Below are positions 22,378 through 30,117 of a stretch of DNA of 44,466 nucleotides, piece by piece. The stretch lies in assembly GCA_017621735.1 (NCBI GenBank), contig JAGASM010000019.1, forward strand, positions 1 to 44,466, read 5' to 3'. This stretch comes from Clostridia bacterium (GTDB lineage: Bacteria > Bacillota > Clostridia > Christensenellales > Borkfalkiaceae). Each line of letters starts with the position of its first letter. Position 1 is the stretch's first letter. The position numbers were made by a program, and so were the translations under genes. The notes beneath the pieces are model-generated. The model ran no database searches, was not told the origin of the DNA, and saw only the letters and a program-made list of their open reading frames with translations.

Positions 22378-24528
22378 ATGCTGAAAATAAAAGAAAATTA
22401 CTTTATTTTAGAAACAGAACATACCTCTCTCGTCTTAAAAAACGACGGGGGCGAGGTCGTTTATCTCTATTACGGGGAAAAATTAAACAACTATTGCGGG
22501 ATAGAATTGTATGAGGACGGATGGAAGAGTTCGATTCTTTCTCAATGCGGGACGGGGAACCACCGCGAGCCTGCGCTCGGCGTCCGTTTTTCGGACGGAT
22601 CGAGAAAAACAAATCTTAAATTTCACCGCGCGCGCATCGTACCGTTTGAAAAAATAGAGGGGTTACCTTGCTCGTACGGCGCGGAAAAAAGTTTGCGTTT
22701 GGAATTTATCGACGCGCCTTCAAAACTCAAATTGTACGTAACGTATACCGCGTATGAAGAGAGCGACGTCGTTTCCGTTGCAACTTCGTTGTATAACGGC
22801 GGGAAAAAACCCGTCTATTTGGAAAGCGTTCCTTCCGTGCAATTAGAAGTACGCGGACGGGATTTCTCCTTTATTACGTTCGACGGCGATTGGGCAAGCG
22901 AACGCCGTCGCCACGAACACAAAATCGGGGTAGGCAAGTTGGTCAACGAGTCGATTGTCGGCTCTTCGTCGCATCATCATAACCCGTTTACTCTCATTGA
23001 GCGCGCGGGTGAGGTGTATGCGGTAAACCTCGTCTATTCGGGCAACCACCGTACGGTCGTCGAGAGCAACGACGCGGGAAAAACGCGTTTGATCGCGGGG
23101 ATTTCCCCGTATGCGTTTGATTGGGAACTTTTGCCCGGGGCGTCGTTCTTTGCGCCCGAGGCGGTCGTAGCATATGCGGCGACGGAAGAGGAAGCGTCGC
23201 TTTGCATGCGTCGGTTTGTTTCCGAACATATCGTCCGCGGAAAGTGGAAGAAAAAACCGCGCCCCATCCTCGTCAATAACTGGGAGGCGACGTATTTTGA
23301 CTTCAATGCAGAAAAAATTCTTTCCCTTGCCGACGTTGCGGCAGAAATCGGGGCGGAACTGTTCGTGCTCGACGACGGGTGGTTCGGCGCGCGGGACGAC
23401 GACTTCCGCGGGCTTGGCGACTGGGAAGATCACGTAGAAAAAACGGGCGGAATCGGCATTTTGGCGGATAAAATCCGTGCAAAGGGGTTAAAATTCGGCA
23501 TTTGGGTAGAACCGGAGATGGTCAACGAAGACAGCGACTTGTACCGCAAACACCCCGAATACGCGATGAAAATTCCAAGAAGAGAACCTACGCGTATGCG
23601 CAATCAAATTATGCTCAATCTTGCCGATCCGCAAGTGCAGGGGTTTGTGTACCGCGCGATAGCGAGAGTCATCGAACAGTGCAAGGCACAGTACATAAAA
23701 TGGGACTATAACCGTACTATGACGGACTGTTTCGATAAATCTTCGCACAGCGGGGAATATTACCACCGCTATATACTCGGACTTTACAACGTGCTTGAAA
23801 AATTGACGGCGCGCTTTCCGAACGTCCTGTTTGAAAGTTGCGCGTCGGGCGGCGGACGGTTTGACTTGGGGATGCTTTGTTATATGCCCCAGACGTGGAC
23901 GAGCGATAACACGGATGCGCGCGATCGGGTGTACATTCAAGCGGGAACGGCGGCGGCTTATCCGCAAAGCACGATGGGCGCGCACGTTTCCATTTGCCCC
24001 AACCATCAAACGCAAAATTCTAATTCGTTGGAAACGCGGTTTGACGTCGCTTGCGGCGGGGTTCTCGGTTACGAGTACGATTTAACCAAACTTACGGATG
24101 CGGAGAAGAAGGAAATTTCCGAACAAATCTCCTTCTACAAAGCGCATCGCGAATTGTTGCAATTCGGCACGCAATACATGCTCGGAAATGCGTTTGAGGG
24201 GGATATGAGCGGATTTATTACCGTTTCGCCCGACAAGAGTAAGGCGATCTCCGTCGTTTGTCTTCCTTTCCGTCGCGTTTGGTATCATACCGTATGTACG
24301 AAATTCCAAGGGCTTGACGAAAAGGCGGTTTATGCCGTTTCTTATCGGGACGCCGTGGGGAATCTCGTCAAATTAGGCGAGGCGAGCGGCGCACTCTTAT
24401 GCAAAGGGCAGTTCCGCCTCGATACGGTGTACGATACCGTTGACACAAAGCGGTATAGCAATCCGATGTATACCCGCTTGTATTTGTTTGAAAAAGTTTC
24501 CGCAAAGAGGAGAAAGACAAATGAATAA
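22378..24528 (+). CDS. Alpha-galactosidase, glycoside hydrolase family 36
   Basis: The 716-aa enzyme starts at the ATG at 22378 with GGAGG five bases upstream. The N-terminal beta-sandwich domain (to about 290) precedes the catalytic barrel. LDDGWFGARDDD (331-342) is the GH36 hallmark. The nucleophile is Asp443 in KWDYNR, and the acid/base is Asp510 in WTSDNTDARDR, 67 residues apart as usual for the family. SCASGGGRFDLGML lies between them. There is no signal peptide, so it works on imported raffinose- or melibiose-type sugars in the cytosol. No cognate transporter genes are here, but the orphan sugar ATPase at 8013 could power one. It overlaps the next tiny ORF by 8 bases. Confidence 0.95.
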   Translation: MLKIKENYFILETEHTSLVLKNDGGEVVYLYYGEKLNNYCGIELYEDGWKSSILSQCGTGNHREPALGVRFSDGSRKTNLKFHRARIVPFEKIEGLPCSYGAEKSLRLEFIDAPSKLKLYVTYTAYEESDVVSVATSLYNGGKKPVYLESVPSVQLEVRGRDFSFITFDGDWASERRRHEHKIGVGKLVNESIVGSSSHHHNPFTLIERAGEVYAVNLVYSGNHRTVVESNDAGKTRLIAGISPYAFDWELLPGASFFAPEAVVAYAATEEEASLCMRRFVSEHIVRGKWKKKPRPILVNNWEATYFDFNAEKILSLADVAAEIGAELFVLDDGWFGARDDDFRGLGDWEDHVEKTGGIGILADKIRAKGLKFGIWVEPEMVNEDSDLYRKHPEYAMKIPRREPTRMRNQIMLNLADPQVQGFVYRAIARVIEQCKAQYIKWDYNRTMTDCFDKSSHSGEYYHRYILGLYNVLEKLTARFPNVLFESCASGGGRFDLGMLCYMPQTWTSDNTDARDRVYIQAGTAAAYPQSTMGAHVSICPNHQTQNSNSLETRFDVACGGVLGYEYDLTKLTDAEKKEISEQISFYKAHRELLQFGTQYMLGNAFEGDMSGFITVSPDKSKAISVVCLPFRRVWYHTVCTKFQGLDEKAVYAVSYRDAVGNLVKLGEASGALLCKGQFRLDTVYDTVDTKRYSNPMYTRLYLFEKVSAKRRKTNE

Positions 24529-24664
24529 AGGAACAAAAAACCCCGACCGCATCGATCGCAATGCAAAAAAACGGGAAGACCTTCGCCTTCAAGCGCAAAA
24601 GGAAGCGATTGCCGATTTATCGGCGGAACAAGAGGAAAAAGAAGAGAAAAACGAGGAAGAATAA
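24521..24664 (+). CDS. Tiny charged protein overlapping the alpha-galactosidase gene
   Basis: A 47-aa ORF has a GAGGAG ribosome site inside the end of the previous gene and overlaps it by 8 bases. The product starts MNKGTKNPDRIDRNAKKRED, then a helical LRLQAQKEAIADLSAEQ, and ends in a run of Glu and Lys. It is soluble, highly charged and probably disordered or a single helix. I recognise no family. Overlap and ribosome site favour a real gene. The 163 bp after it hold no convincing feature. Confidence 0.5.
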   Translation: MNKGTKNPDRIDRNAKKREDLRLQAQKEAIADLSAEQEEKEEKNEEE

Positions 24665-24827
24665 GGTTTTGCTCGTCGCGATGCAAAAGACGGGGCAAGT
24701 TTTTTCGCACGCAAAAAAGAGTTCGCTTAACGGCGGAATAAGAAGAATAAGTCTTTCCGTTCGCGCGTTCGCTTGATTTGAGGCATAGAGTTTTTTTCGT
24801 TTGTTCATACTGATTGAGGAGGTCGGT

Positions 24828-24929
24828 ATGAAAAAAGACGAAACAAAGTATGCACACAACCCAAACTACTGTATGATTTTCCCCGCAAAAGACGAGGAAG
24901 AGGACGTTGTGTCCACGGGACAATCTTAA
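24828..24929 (+). CDS. 33-aa hypothetical protein with a perfect ribosome site
   Basis: The ORF begins six bases after AGGAGG (24817-24822) and ends two bases before a strong terminator, so it is very likely translated. The peptide (MKKDETKYAHNPNYCMIFPA, then an acidic DEEEDVV) has a single cysteine and no membrane segment. No family is recognised. The sequence upstream (24665-24816) shows no clear promoter, so it may depend on readthrough from the galactosidase unit. Confidence 0.55.
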   Translation: MKKDETKYAHNPNYCMIFPAKDEEEDVVSTGQS

Positions 24930-24931
24930 AA

Positions 24932-24960
24932 AAAGCGCTCGGCATTTTGCCGAGCGCTTT
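24932..24960. terminator. Bidirectional terminator between the tiny ORF and ychF
   Basis: AAAGCGCTCGGCA (24932-24944) pairs perfectly with TGCCGAGCGCTTT (24948-24960) around a TTT loop, with A- and T-rich flanks on the two sides. Confidence 0.85.
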
Positions 24961-24966
24961 CGATAT

Positions 24967-26067
24967 TTATACGTTAAAACGGAAGAGTACGACGTCGCCG
25001 TCTTTCATCACGTATTCCTTGCCTTCCGAGCGAACTTTTCCCTTTTCGCGCGCGCCTGCAAGTCCGCCACATTCGAGAAGAATTTGCCATTCGACGACTT
25101 CCGCACGAATAAAGCCCTTCTCAAAGTCGGTGTGAATTTTTCCTGCGGCTTGCGGGGCTTTTGTCCCGCGCGTGATCGTCCATGCGCGCGTTTCCTTTTC
25201 GCCCGCCGTCAAGTATGAGATAAGCCCCAAAAGGGAGTAGGACGCTTTGATGAGTTTGTCGAGCCCGCTTTCCGTCAATCCGAATTCTTCGAGGAACATC
25301 GCGCGGTCCTCTTCTTCCATTTGCGAAAGTTCTTCTTCCGTCTTTGCGCAAATGACGAGCGTTTCCGCCTGATGCTTTTTCGCATAATCTTTTACTTTTA
25401 AGACGTTGGGAAGGTTGTCCTCATCGGGGCCCATTTCCGCTTCGGAGATGTTTGCGCAGTAAATAACGGGCTTTGCCGAAAGGAGGAAGAGATTATCGAG
25501 CACGACCTTTTCTTCGTCTGTAACGGGGTACGTGTTTGCGGGCTGTTCCTTTTCCAAGTGTGCAAGGAGTTTTTCCATAAACGCGTATTCGATTGCCGCA
25601 TTTTTGTCCGCGCCCCCGCGCGCCGCGCTTTTGGTGCGGTCCATTTTCTTTTGTACCGCTTCAATATCCGAAAGAATGAGTTCGAGGTTGATCGTTTCAA
25701 TGTCCCGTACGGGATCGACGCAATTTTCCACGTGGGTGATATTTTCATTTTCAAAACAACGGACGACGTGTACGATGGCGTCTACTTCACGAATGTGTGA
25801 AAGGAATTTATTGCCCAAGCCTTCGCCGCGGCTTGCGCCTTTGACGAGCCCCGCAATATCGACGAATTCGATGACGGCGGGGGTTACTTTTTTGCTTTGA
25901 TAGAGGGATGCGAGTTTTTCAAGACGCTCGTCGGGAACGGCAACGACGCCGACGTTCGGCTCGATGGTGCAAAAGGGATAATTTGCCGCTTCTGCGCCCG
26001 CGTGCGTGATCGCGTTGAAAAGAGTGGATTTTCCTACGTTGGGAAGTCCTACGACTCCAAGTTTCAT
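24967..26067 (-). CDS. ychF: YchF/OLA1, ribosome-associated ATPase
   Basis: The 366-aa Obg-family P-loop protein binds ATP rather than GTP and associates with ribosomes. It is linked to oxidative-stress and translation control. Walker A is GLPNVGKS (7-14). DIAGLVKGASRGEGLGNKFL is the G3 switch region. NISEAEMG sits where GTPases have NKxD, explaining the ATP preference. The C-terminal TGS domain ends MKDGDVVLFRFNV. The ATG follows GGAG. A divergent promoter pair lies between it and argS. Confidence 0.96.
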   Translation of the reverse strand: MKLGVVGLPNVGKSTLFNAITHAGAEAANYPFCTIEPNVGVVAVPDERLEKLASLYQSKKVTPAVIEFVDIAGLVKGASRGEGLGNKFLSHIREVDAIVHVVRCFENENITHVENCVDPVRDIETINLELILSDIEAVQKKMDRTKSAARGGADKNAAIEYAFMEKLLAHLEKEQPANTYPVTDEEKVVLDNLFLLSAKPVIYCANISEAEMGPDEDNLPNVLKVKDYAKKHQAETLVICAKTEEELSQMEEEDRAMFLEEFGLTESGLDKLIKASYSLLGLISYLTAGEKETRAWTITRGTKAPQAAGKIHTDFEKGFIRAEVVEWQILLECGGLAGAREKGKVRSEGKEYVMKDGDVVLFRFNV

Positions 26068-26098
26068 AATGATATGCTCCGTGATTGATTTCTTCCCT

Positions 26099-26127
26099 AT
26101 TATATAATATTATTCGAAAATCGGCAA
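26099..26127 (-). promoter_or_regulatory. Promoter of ychF
   Basis: On the minus strand, TTGCCG (26122-26127), 17 bp, TATAAT (26099-26104). Confidence 0.75.
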
Positions 26128-26136
26128 GTCTTTCAT

Positions 26137-26165
26137 TTGCCATTTGAAGAAAAATGTGTTAGAAT
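26137..26165 (+). promoter_or_regulatory. Promoter of argS
   Basis: TTGCCA (26137-26142), 17 bp, TAGAAT (26160-26165). It is arranged back to back with the ychF promoter. No T-box leader fits in the roughly 30 nt before the ATG. Confidence 0.7.
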
Positions 26166-26200
26166 AATTTACGAAAAAATAAGGCGCAAAGGATAGTTTT

Positions 26201-27886
26201 ATGGATTACAAGCGTTACGTTGCACAACATTTGAACGTTACAGGCGTATCGGAAGAAGAGATTGCAGAGGCAATCGCCATTCCGCCCGACACGTCGATGG
26301 GGGATTTTGCTCTTCCCTGTTTCCGCTTTGCAAAGGTGCTCAGAAAAAGCCCCGTTATGATTGCGGAAGAATTAAAGGCGGCTTATCCCACGGACGAGGT
26401 GATCAGCGAGGTTTCCGCCGTCAACGGCTACCTCAATTTTAAGGTGAATAAAAAGGGGCTTGCCGACGACGTTTTAACCCGCATTTCGCGCGAAGGAAAG
26501 GATTACGGAAAATCGTCCATCGGAAACGGAAAGACGATATGTATCGACTATTCTTCCGTCAACATCGCAAAGCCTTTCCATATCGGACACCTCTCTACGA
26601 CCGTGCTCGGCGGGGCGCTTTACCGTATTTTTAACTATTTAGGATACCGCACGGTAGGCATCAACCACCTCGGCGATTACGGGACGCAGTTCGGGAAACT
26701 CATCTCCGCCTACACCCGTTGGGGGGATAAGCAACTTGTCGAAGAAGGGGGGATTCGTGCGCTCAACGAATTATACGTACGGTTCCACCGCGAGGCGGAA
26801 GAAAATCCTGCGCTCGACGACGAGGCGCGCGCATACTTTAAGAAGATTGAAGAAGGGGATAAAGACTGTAACGAACTGTTCGAGTGGTTCAAAGAACTCA
26901 CCTTAAAGGACGTGCAAAAAATTTACGACCTTTTGGATATCCATTTTGATTCTTACGCGGGCGAAAGTTTCTATTCGGACAAAATGCAACCGATCGTAGA
27001 CGAATTACGCGATCGTGGGTTGCTCGTCGAGAGTCAAGGCGCGCAAATCGTCGATTTGGAAGCGTACGGGATGTCCCCTTGTATCATCTTAAAGTCGGAC
27101 GGGTCTTCCCTCTACGCGACGCGCGACATGGCGGCGGCAACCTACCGTAAAAAGACGTACGACTTTGATAAGTGCCTCTACGTCGTTGCTTATCAGCAAA
27201 ATTTACACTTTAAGCAATTTTTCAAGGTGCTTGAACTGATGGGCAAAGAATGGGCGAAGGATCTCGTTCACGTCGCGTACGGCATGGTGTCTTTGGAAGA
27301 GGGGGCAATGTCCACCCGTAAGGGGAACGTCGTATTCCTCGAAGACGTCATTAAAAAGTGTATTGAAAAGGCGTACCGCATCATCGACGAGAAAAATCCT
27401 TCCCTCGAAAACAAGGAAGAGGTTGCAAAAAAAGTAGGGGTTGGCGCGGTCATCTTCGGCGCGCTCTACAACAACAAGATCAAAGATATTACCTTCTCGT
27501 ACGACAAGGTGCTCAATTTCGACGGCGAAACGAGTGTTTACGTACAATATACCTGTGCGCGCGCCGCGTCCGTTCTTGCCCGCGCGGAAAGCGTTCCCGC
27601 GGAGTATACGGTACCCGTTCCTTGTGCGCAAGAGTTTGAACTTTTGAAGGCGCTCGGCGACTTCCCCGACGTCGTCAAATCGGCGGCGGAAAAATACGAG
27701 CCGAGTTACGTTGCGCGTTATTGCGTTGACGTCGCGCAAAAATTCAATAAATTCTATTTTGACTGCAAGATCTTGCAGGCGGAAAAGGAGGTTCGGGATT
27801 ATCGCCTTGCGTTGACCGCCGCAACGCTTACGACGCTTGAAAACGCGCTTGGCTTGCTCGGCATCGGCGTTCCCGAAAAAATGTAA
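26201..27886 (+). CDS. argS: Arginyl-tRNA synthetase
   Basis: The 561-aa class I synthetase has the N-terminal Arg-specific domain (to about residue 105), the HIGH motif in KPFHIGHLSTT (127-130), a KMSKS-equivalent in MSTRKGNVVFLED (about 366-378) and a DALR anticodon-binding domain at the C-terminus (VQYTCARAASVLARAE onward). It charges tRNA-Arg and uses tRNA in the activation step. Its last base is shared with the start of the next gene (TAATG), so the HAD phosphatase is co-translated. Confidence 0.97.
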   Translation: MDYKRYVAQHLNVTGVSEEEIAEAIAIPPDTSMGDFALPCFRFAKVLRKSPVMIAEELKAAYPTDEVISEVSAVNGYLNFKVNKKGLADDVLTRISREGKDYGKSSIGNGKTICIDYSSVNIAKPFHIGHLSTTVLGGALYRIFNYLGYRTVGINHLGDYGTQFGKLISAYTRWGDKQLVEEGGIRALNELYVRFHREAEENPALDDEARAYFKKIEEGDKDCNELFEWFKELTLKDVQKIYDLLDIHFDSYAGESFYSDKMQPIVDELRDRGLLVESQGAQIVDLEAYGMSPCIILKSDGSSLYATRDMAAATYRKKTYDFDKCLYVVAYQQNLHFKQFFKVLELMGKEWAKDLVHVAYGMVSLEEGAMSTRKGNVVFLEDVIKKCIEKAYRIIDEKNPSLENKEEVAKKVGVGAVIFGALYNNKIKDITFSYDKVLNFDGETSVYVQYTCARAASVLARAESVPAEYTVPVPCAQEFELLKALGDFPDVVKSAAEKYEPSYVARYCVDVAQKFNKFYFDCKILQAEKEVRDYRLALTAATLTTLENALGLLGIGVPEKM

Positions 27887-28533
27887 TGGTAAAAGGTGTT
27901 ATTTTTGATTTAGACGGTACGCTGCTGGATACGATTTCCGACATTCACGCCGTCCTCAATCAAACGTTAGCAAAGTTCGGATATCCGCTTTTGAGCAAAG
28001 AACGCATGATCGCCTACGTCGGCGACGGGGCGCGGCAACTCATCATGCGCTCTCTCCCCGGGAAAGTTCCCAACGAGGAGGAGGTGTTAGAATACTATAC
28101 GCGGACGTATGCGAATAGCGAAAACGCGCTTACCCGCCCCTTTGACGGGGCAATCGAGGTGCTCAAGCGGCTTTCGGAGCGAGGGATAAAACTCGCTATC
28201 GTTACCAACAAACCGCACGGCGCAACCGAACGGGTAGTAAAACAGTATCTTTCTGAAATCCCGTTTGCCTTTGTCGCGGGCGATTCGGGGAATTTTCCCG
28301 TAAAGCCCGATCCGACGCTTGCGCGGTTCGCGGCGCTTACCATGCGGCTTTTTCCCGAAGAATGTGCGTTTGTCGGCGACGGCGAACCGGATGCGGAAAC
28401 GGCGATCAACGCGGGAATGTTCGGTATTTCTTGTCTTTGGGGATACCGTTCGAAAGAAGAGTTGGAAGCGGTTGGGGCAACCCGTTTTGTATCCGATTTT
28501 TACGAACTTGAAAAAATTTTAGAAAATTCTTAA
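27886..28533 (+). CDS. HAD family phosphatase (phosphoglycolate phosphatase-like)
   Basis: The 215-aa protein shows all four HAD motifs: DLDGTLLDT (about 8-16) with the nucleophile and acid/base aspartates, the VTNKPHG threonine motif (about 107-112), the lysine in VKPDP, and GDGEPDAETA for Mg. An alpha-helical cap sits between motifs I and II, as in Gph and PpaX. The substrate could be phosphoglycolate, pyrophosphate or another small phosphate ester. It is coupled to argS by a one-base overlap. Confidence 0.88.
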   Translation: MVKGVIFDLDGTLLDTISDIHAVLNQTLAKFGYPLLSKERMIAYVGDGARQLIMRSLPGKVPNEEEVLEYYTRTYANSENALTRPFDGAIEVLKRLSERGIKLAIVTNKPHGATERVVKQYLSEIPFAFVAGDSGNFPVKPDPTLARFAALTMRLFPEECAFVGDGEPDAETAINAGMFGISCLWGYRSKEELEAVGATRFVSDFYELEKILENS

Positions 28534-28551
28534 AAAAGTTGTAAAAAACTA

Positions 28552-28580
28552 TTGATATTCAGTCCTATTTATGATATAAT
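28552..28580 (+). promoter_or_regulatory. Sigma-A promoter of the reverse rubrerythrin gene
   Basis: TTGATA (28552-28557), 17 bp, a perfect TATAAT (28575-28580). No PerR-type box was recognised in the leader. Confidence 0.85.
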
Positions 28581-28613
28581 ACTATTACAAAATCAAAAAA
28601 GGAGATTCTCATT

Positions 28614-29135
28614 ATGAAAAGATGTGTAGTTTGTGGTGAAATTGTAGAAGACGGCGTAGAGGTTTGCCCTGTTTGCAGAGCAAAGAAGTTCGTTCCCGTA
28701 GAAGGGGAAGTGAAATTTGCGTGCGAGCATCACGTTGGCGACGGCAAGGTTGAGGATGCGGAAGTCATGGAAGGACTTCGTGCAAACTTTATGGGCGAAT
28801 GCACCGAAGTTGGAATGTATCTTGCAATGGCGCGCGTAGCGGAGCGTGAAGGATATCCCGAAGTTGCGGAAGCGTATAAGCGCTATGCATTAGAAGAGGC
28901 GGAACACGCGTCGAAGTTTGCAGAACTTCTCGGAGAAGTTGTAACCGATTCCACCAAGAAAAACCTTGAACTTCGCGTAGCGGCTGAAACGGGTGCGTGC
29001 GAAGGCAAGTTCCAACTTGCAAAGCGTGCAAAGGAACTCGGCTACGACGCAATTCACGACACCGTTCACGAAATGGCAAAAGACGAAGCACGCCACGGCG
29101 CAGGCTTTGCAGGTCTTTTGAAAAGATATTTCTAA
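28614..29135 (+). CDS. Reverse rubrerythrin (peroxide/oxygen reductase)
   Basis: The 173-aa protein has its rubredoxin-like iron site at the N-terminus (CVVCG and CPVCR, Cys4, Cys7, Cys20, Cys23) and the diiron four-helix bundle after it, the reverse of classical rubrerythrin. Diiron ligands lie in [47 protein letters not shown] and [16 protein letters not shown], giving the E...ExxH...E...ExxH pattern. These proteins reduce hydrogen peroxide in anaerobes using NADH-linked rubredoxin donors. The monocistronic gene has a strong promoter and tandem terminators. Confidence 0.95.
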   Translation: MKRCVVCGEIVEDGVEVCPVCRAKKFVPVEGEVKFACEHHVGDGKVEDAEVMEGLRANFMGECTEVGMYLAMARVAEREGYPEVAEAYKRYALEEAEHASKFAELLGEVVTDSTKKNLELRVAAETGACEGKFQLAKRAKELGYDAIHDTVHEMAKDEARHGAGFAGLLKRYF

Positions 29136-29149
29136 TTGCAGCCTCAAAT

Positions 29150-29228
29150 AAGCCCGACGTACGTCGGGCTTTTATTTTGTCCAAAAGAGGGGAATAAAAT
29201 AGAAAGCCCGACGCATGTCGGGCTTTCT
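29150..29228. terminator. Tandem near-identical hairpins after reverse rubrerythrin
   Basis: Hairpin 1 is AAGCCCGACGT (29150-29160) with ACGTCGGGCTT (29161-29171), followed by TTATTTTG. Hairpin 2 is AGAAAGCCCGAC (29201-29212) with GTCGGGCTTTCT (29217-29228) around GCAT. The shared stem AGCCCGAC/GTCGGGCT shows a duplication. The first is a good terminator, while the second has a weak tail. Confidence 0.75.
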
Positions 29229-29341
29229 ACGTGTTTGGAGAGTAAAAACGGAAACGACTGGGATCATTCCCGCCTTTGATGAAGTTGTAAGGCATGTGCC
29301 TTTGTGTTTTTATTGTATCGCAAAAGGAAAAAATATACAAC

Positions 29342-29418
29342 CTACTGTTTGCGTTTTGTGCTCTACCCGTTTTTCTTTTCACAGTAGAGTGTAAAAAATG
29401 CCCTCTACTCACAGTAGA
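29342..29418 (+). promoter_or_regulatory. Repeated ACAGTAGA-type operator cluster upstream of the XRE gene
   Basis: CACAGTAGA occurs at 29380-29388 and again at 29410-29418, 30 bp apart, about three helical turns. The second is part of the perfect dyad TCTACT-CAC-AGTAGA (29404-29418), which ends five bases before the -35 box. Related half-sites lie at 29342-29348 (CTACTGT) and 29361-29366 (CTCTAC). It is probably the binding site of the XRE regulator it precedes. Confidence 0.6.
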
Positions 29419-29422
29419 TGTG

Positions 29423-29450
29423 TTGACATTGCGCAAAAACGTGGTATAAT
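29423..29450 (+). promoter_or_regulatory. Promoter of the XRE gene placed for a leaderless transcript
   Basis: -35 TTGACA (29423-29428) and -10 TATAAT (29445-29450) are both perfect with a 16-bp spacer. The ATG starts at 29457, six bases after the -10 box. Confidence 0.8.
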
Positions 29451-29456
29451 AGAGGT

Positions 29457-30065
29457 ATGGAAGAACAAGATCTTTTGGCGGTAACCATCGGTAAAAATTT
29501 AACCAAATTGAGAAAAGCCGCAAACCTGACGCAACTTGAACTTGCGGAAAAACTCAATTATTCGGACAAGTCGGTTTCCAAGTGGGAACAGGGGAACGGG
29601 ATTCCCGACGTGCGTATTTTGGTGCAACTTGCTGCGCTTTACGGCGTATCCGTAGACGATTTATTGCGCGAACATAAAGAAAAAAGGGTAATTCCCGAAA
29701 AGGAGCGCAAACACCGTAATTTTGTAACGACGCTCATCAGCGTCGGGCTTTGTTGGCTCGTTGCGGTCATTGCGTTTGTCGCGGTCGGTATTTTCTTTCC
29801 CACGGCGCCGAACGCGTGGCTCGCGTTTGTGTATGCGGTCCCCGTGTCCGCGATTGTAACCCTCGTCCTTTCCTGCGTATGGGGGTACAAAACGGTGCGG
29901 ATCGTTTCCCTTTCCGTACTCATTTGGTCGGTGCTTGCAACGGTATTTTTAACTGCGCTCGTTTTTGGAAAAAACGTATGGCTCATTTTTTTGGTGGGAA
30001 TTCCCTTGCAGATCCTCGCCCTCTTTTATTTTGTTTGGAGAAAGGGCGCAAAATGGCGAATTTAA
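29457..30065 (+). CDS. Membrane-anchored XRE-family transcriptional regulator
   Basis: The 202-aa protein has an N-terminal Cro/C1-type helix-turn-helix (IGKNLTKLRKAANLTQLELAEKLNYSDKSVSKWEQGNGIPD, residues about 11-52). A charged linker follows (HKEKRVIPEKERKHRN), then four transmembrane helices (about 88-195). Such fusions occur in Firmicutes as envelope- or host-responsive regulators. Operator-like repeats lie just upstream, suggesting autoregulation. A hairpin CGCGCCTT/AAGGCGCG (30075-30094) follows the gene without a T-run. The next gene is a membrane protein, probably its target or partner. Confidence 0.88.
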   Translation: MEEQDLLAVTIGKNLTKLRKAANLTQLELAEKLNYSDKSVSKWEQGNGIPDVRILVQLAALYGVSVDDLLREHKEKRVIPEKERKHRNFVTTLISVGLCWLVAVIAFVAVGIFFPTAPNAWLAFVYAVPVSAIVTLVLSCVWGYKTVRIVSLSVLIWSVLATVFLTALVFGKNVWLIFLVGIPLQILALFYFVWRKGAKWRI

Positions 30066-30117
30066 TCTTTTTTACGCGCCTTTTTTAAGGCGCGCTGCTT
30101 GTATTAAGGAGAAAACT

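Noticed and set aside
26166..26200. T-box leader before argS
   Set aside because: Only about 30 nt separate the expected transcription start from the ATG, too short for a T-box.
29227..29523. Minus-strand 98-codon frame
   Set aside because: It crosses the tandem hairpins, the operator repeats and the XRE promoter, and has no ribosome site or protein-like sequence.
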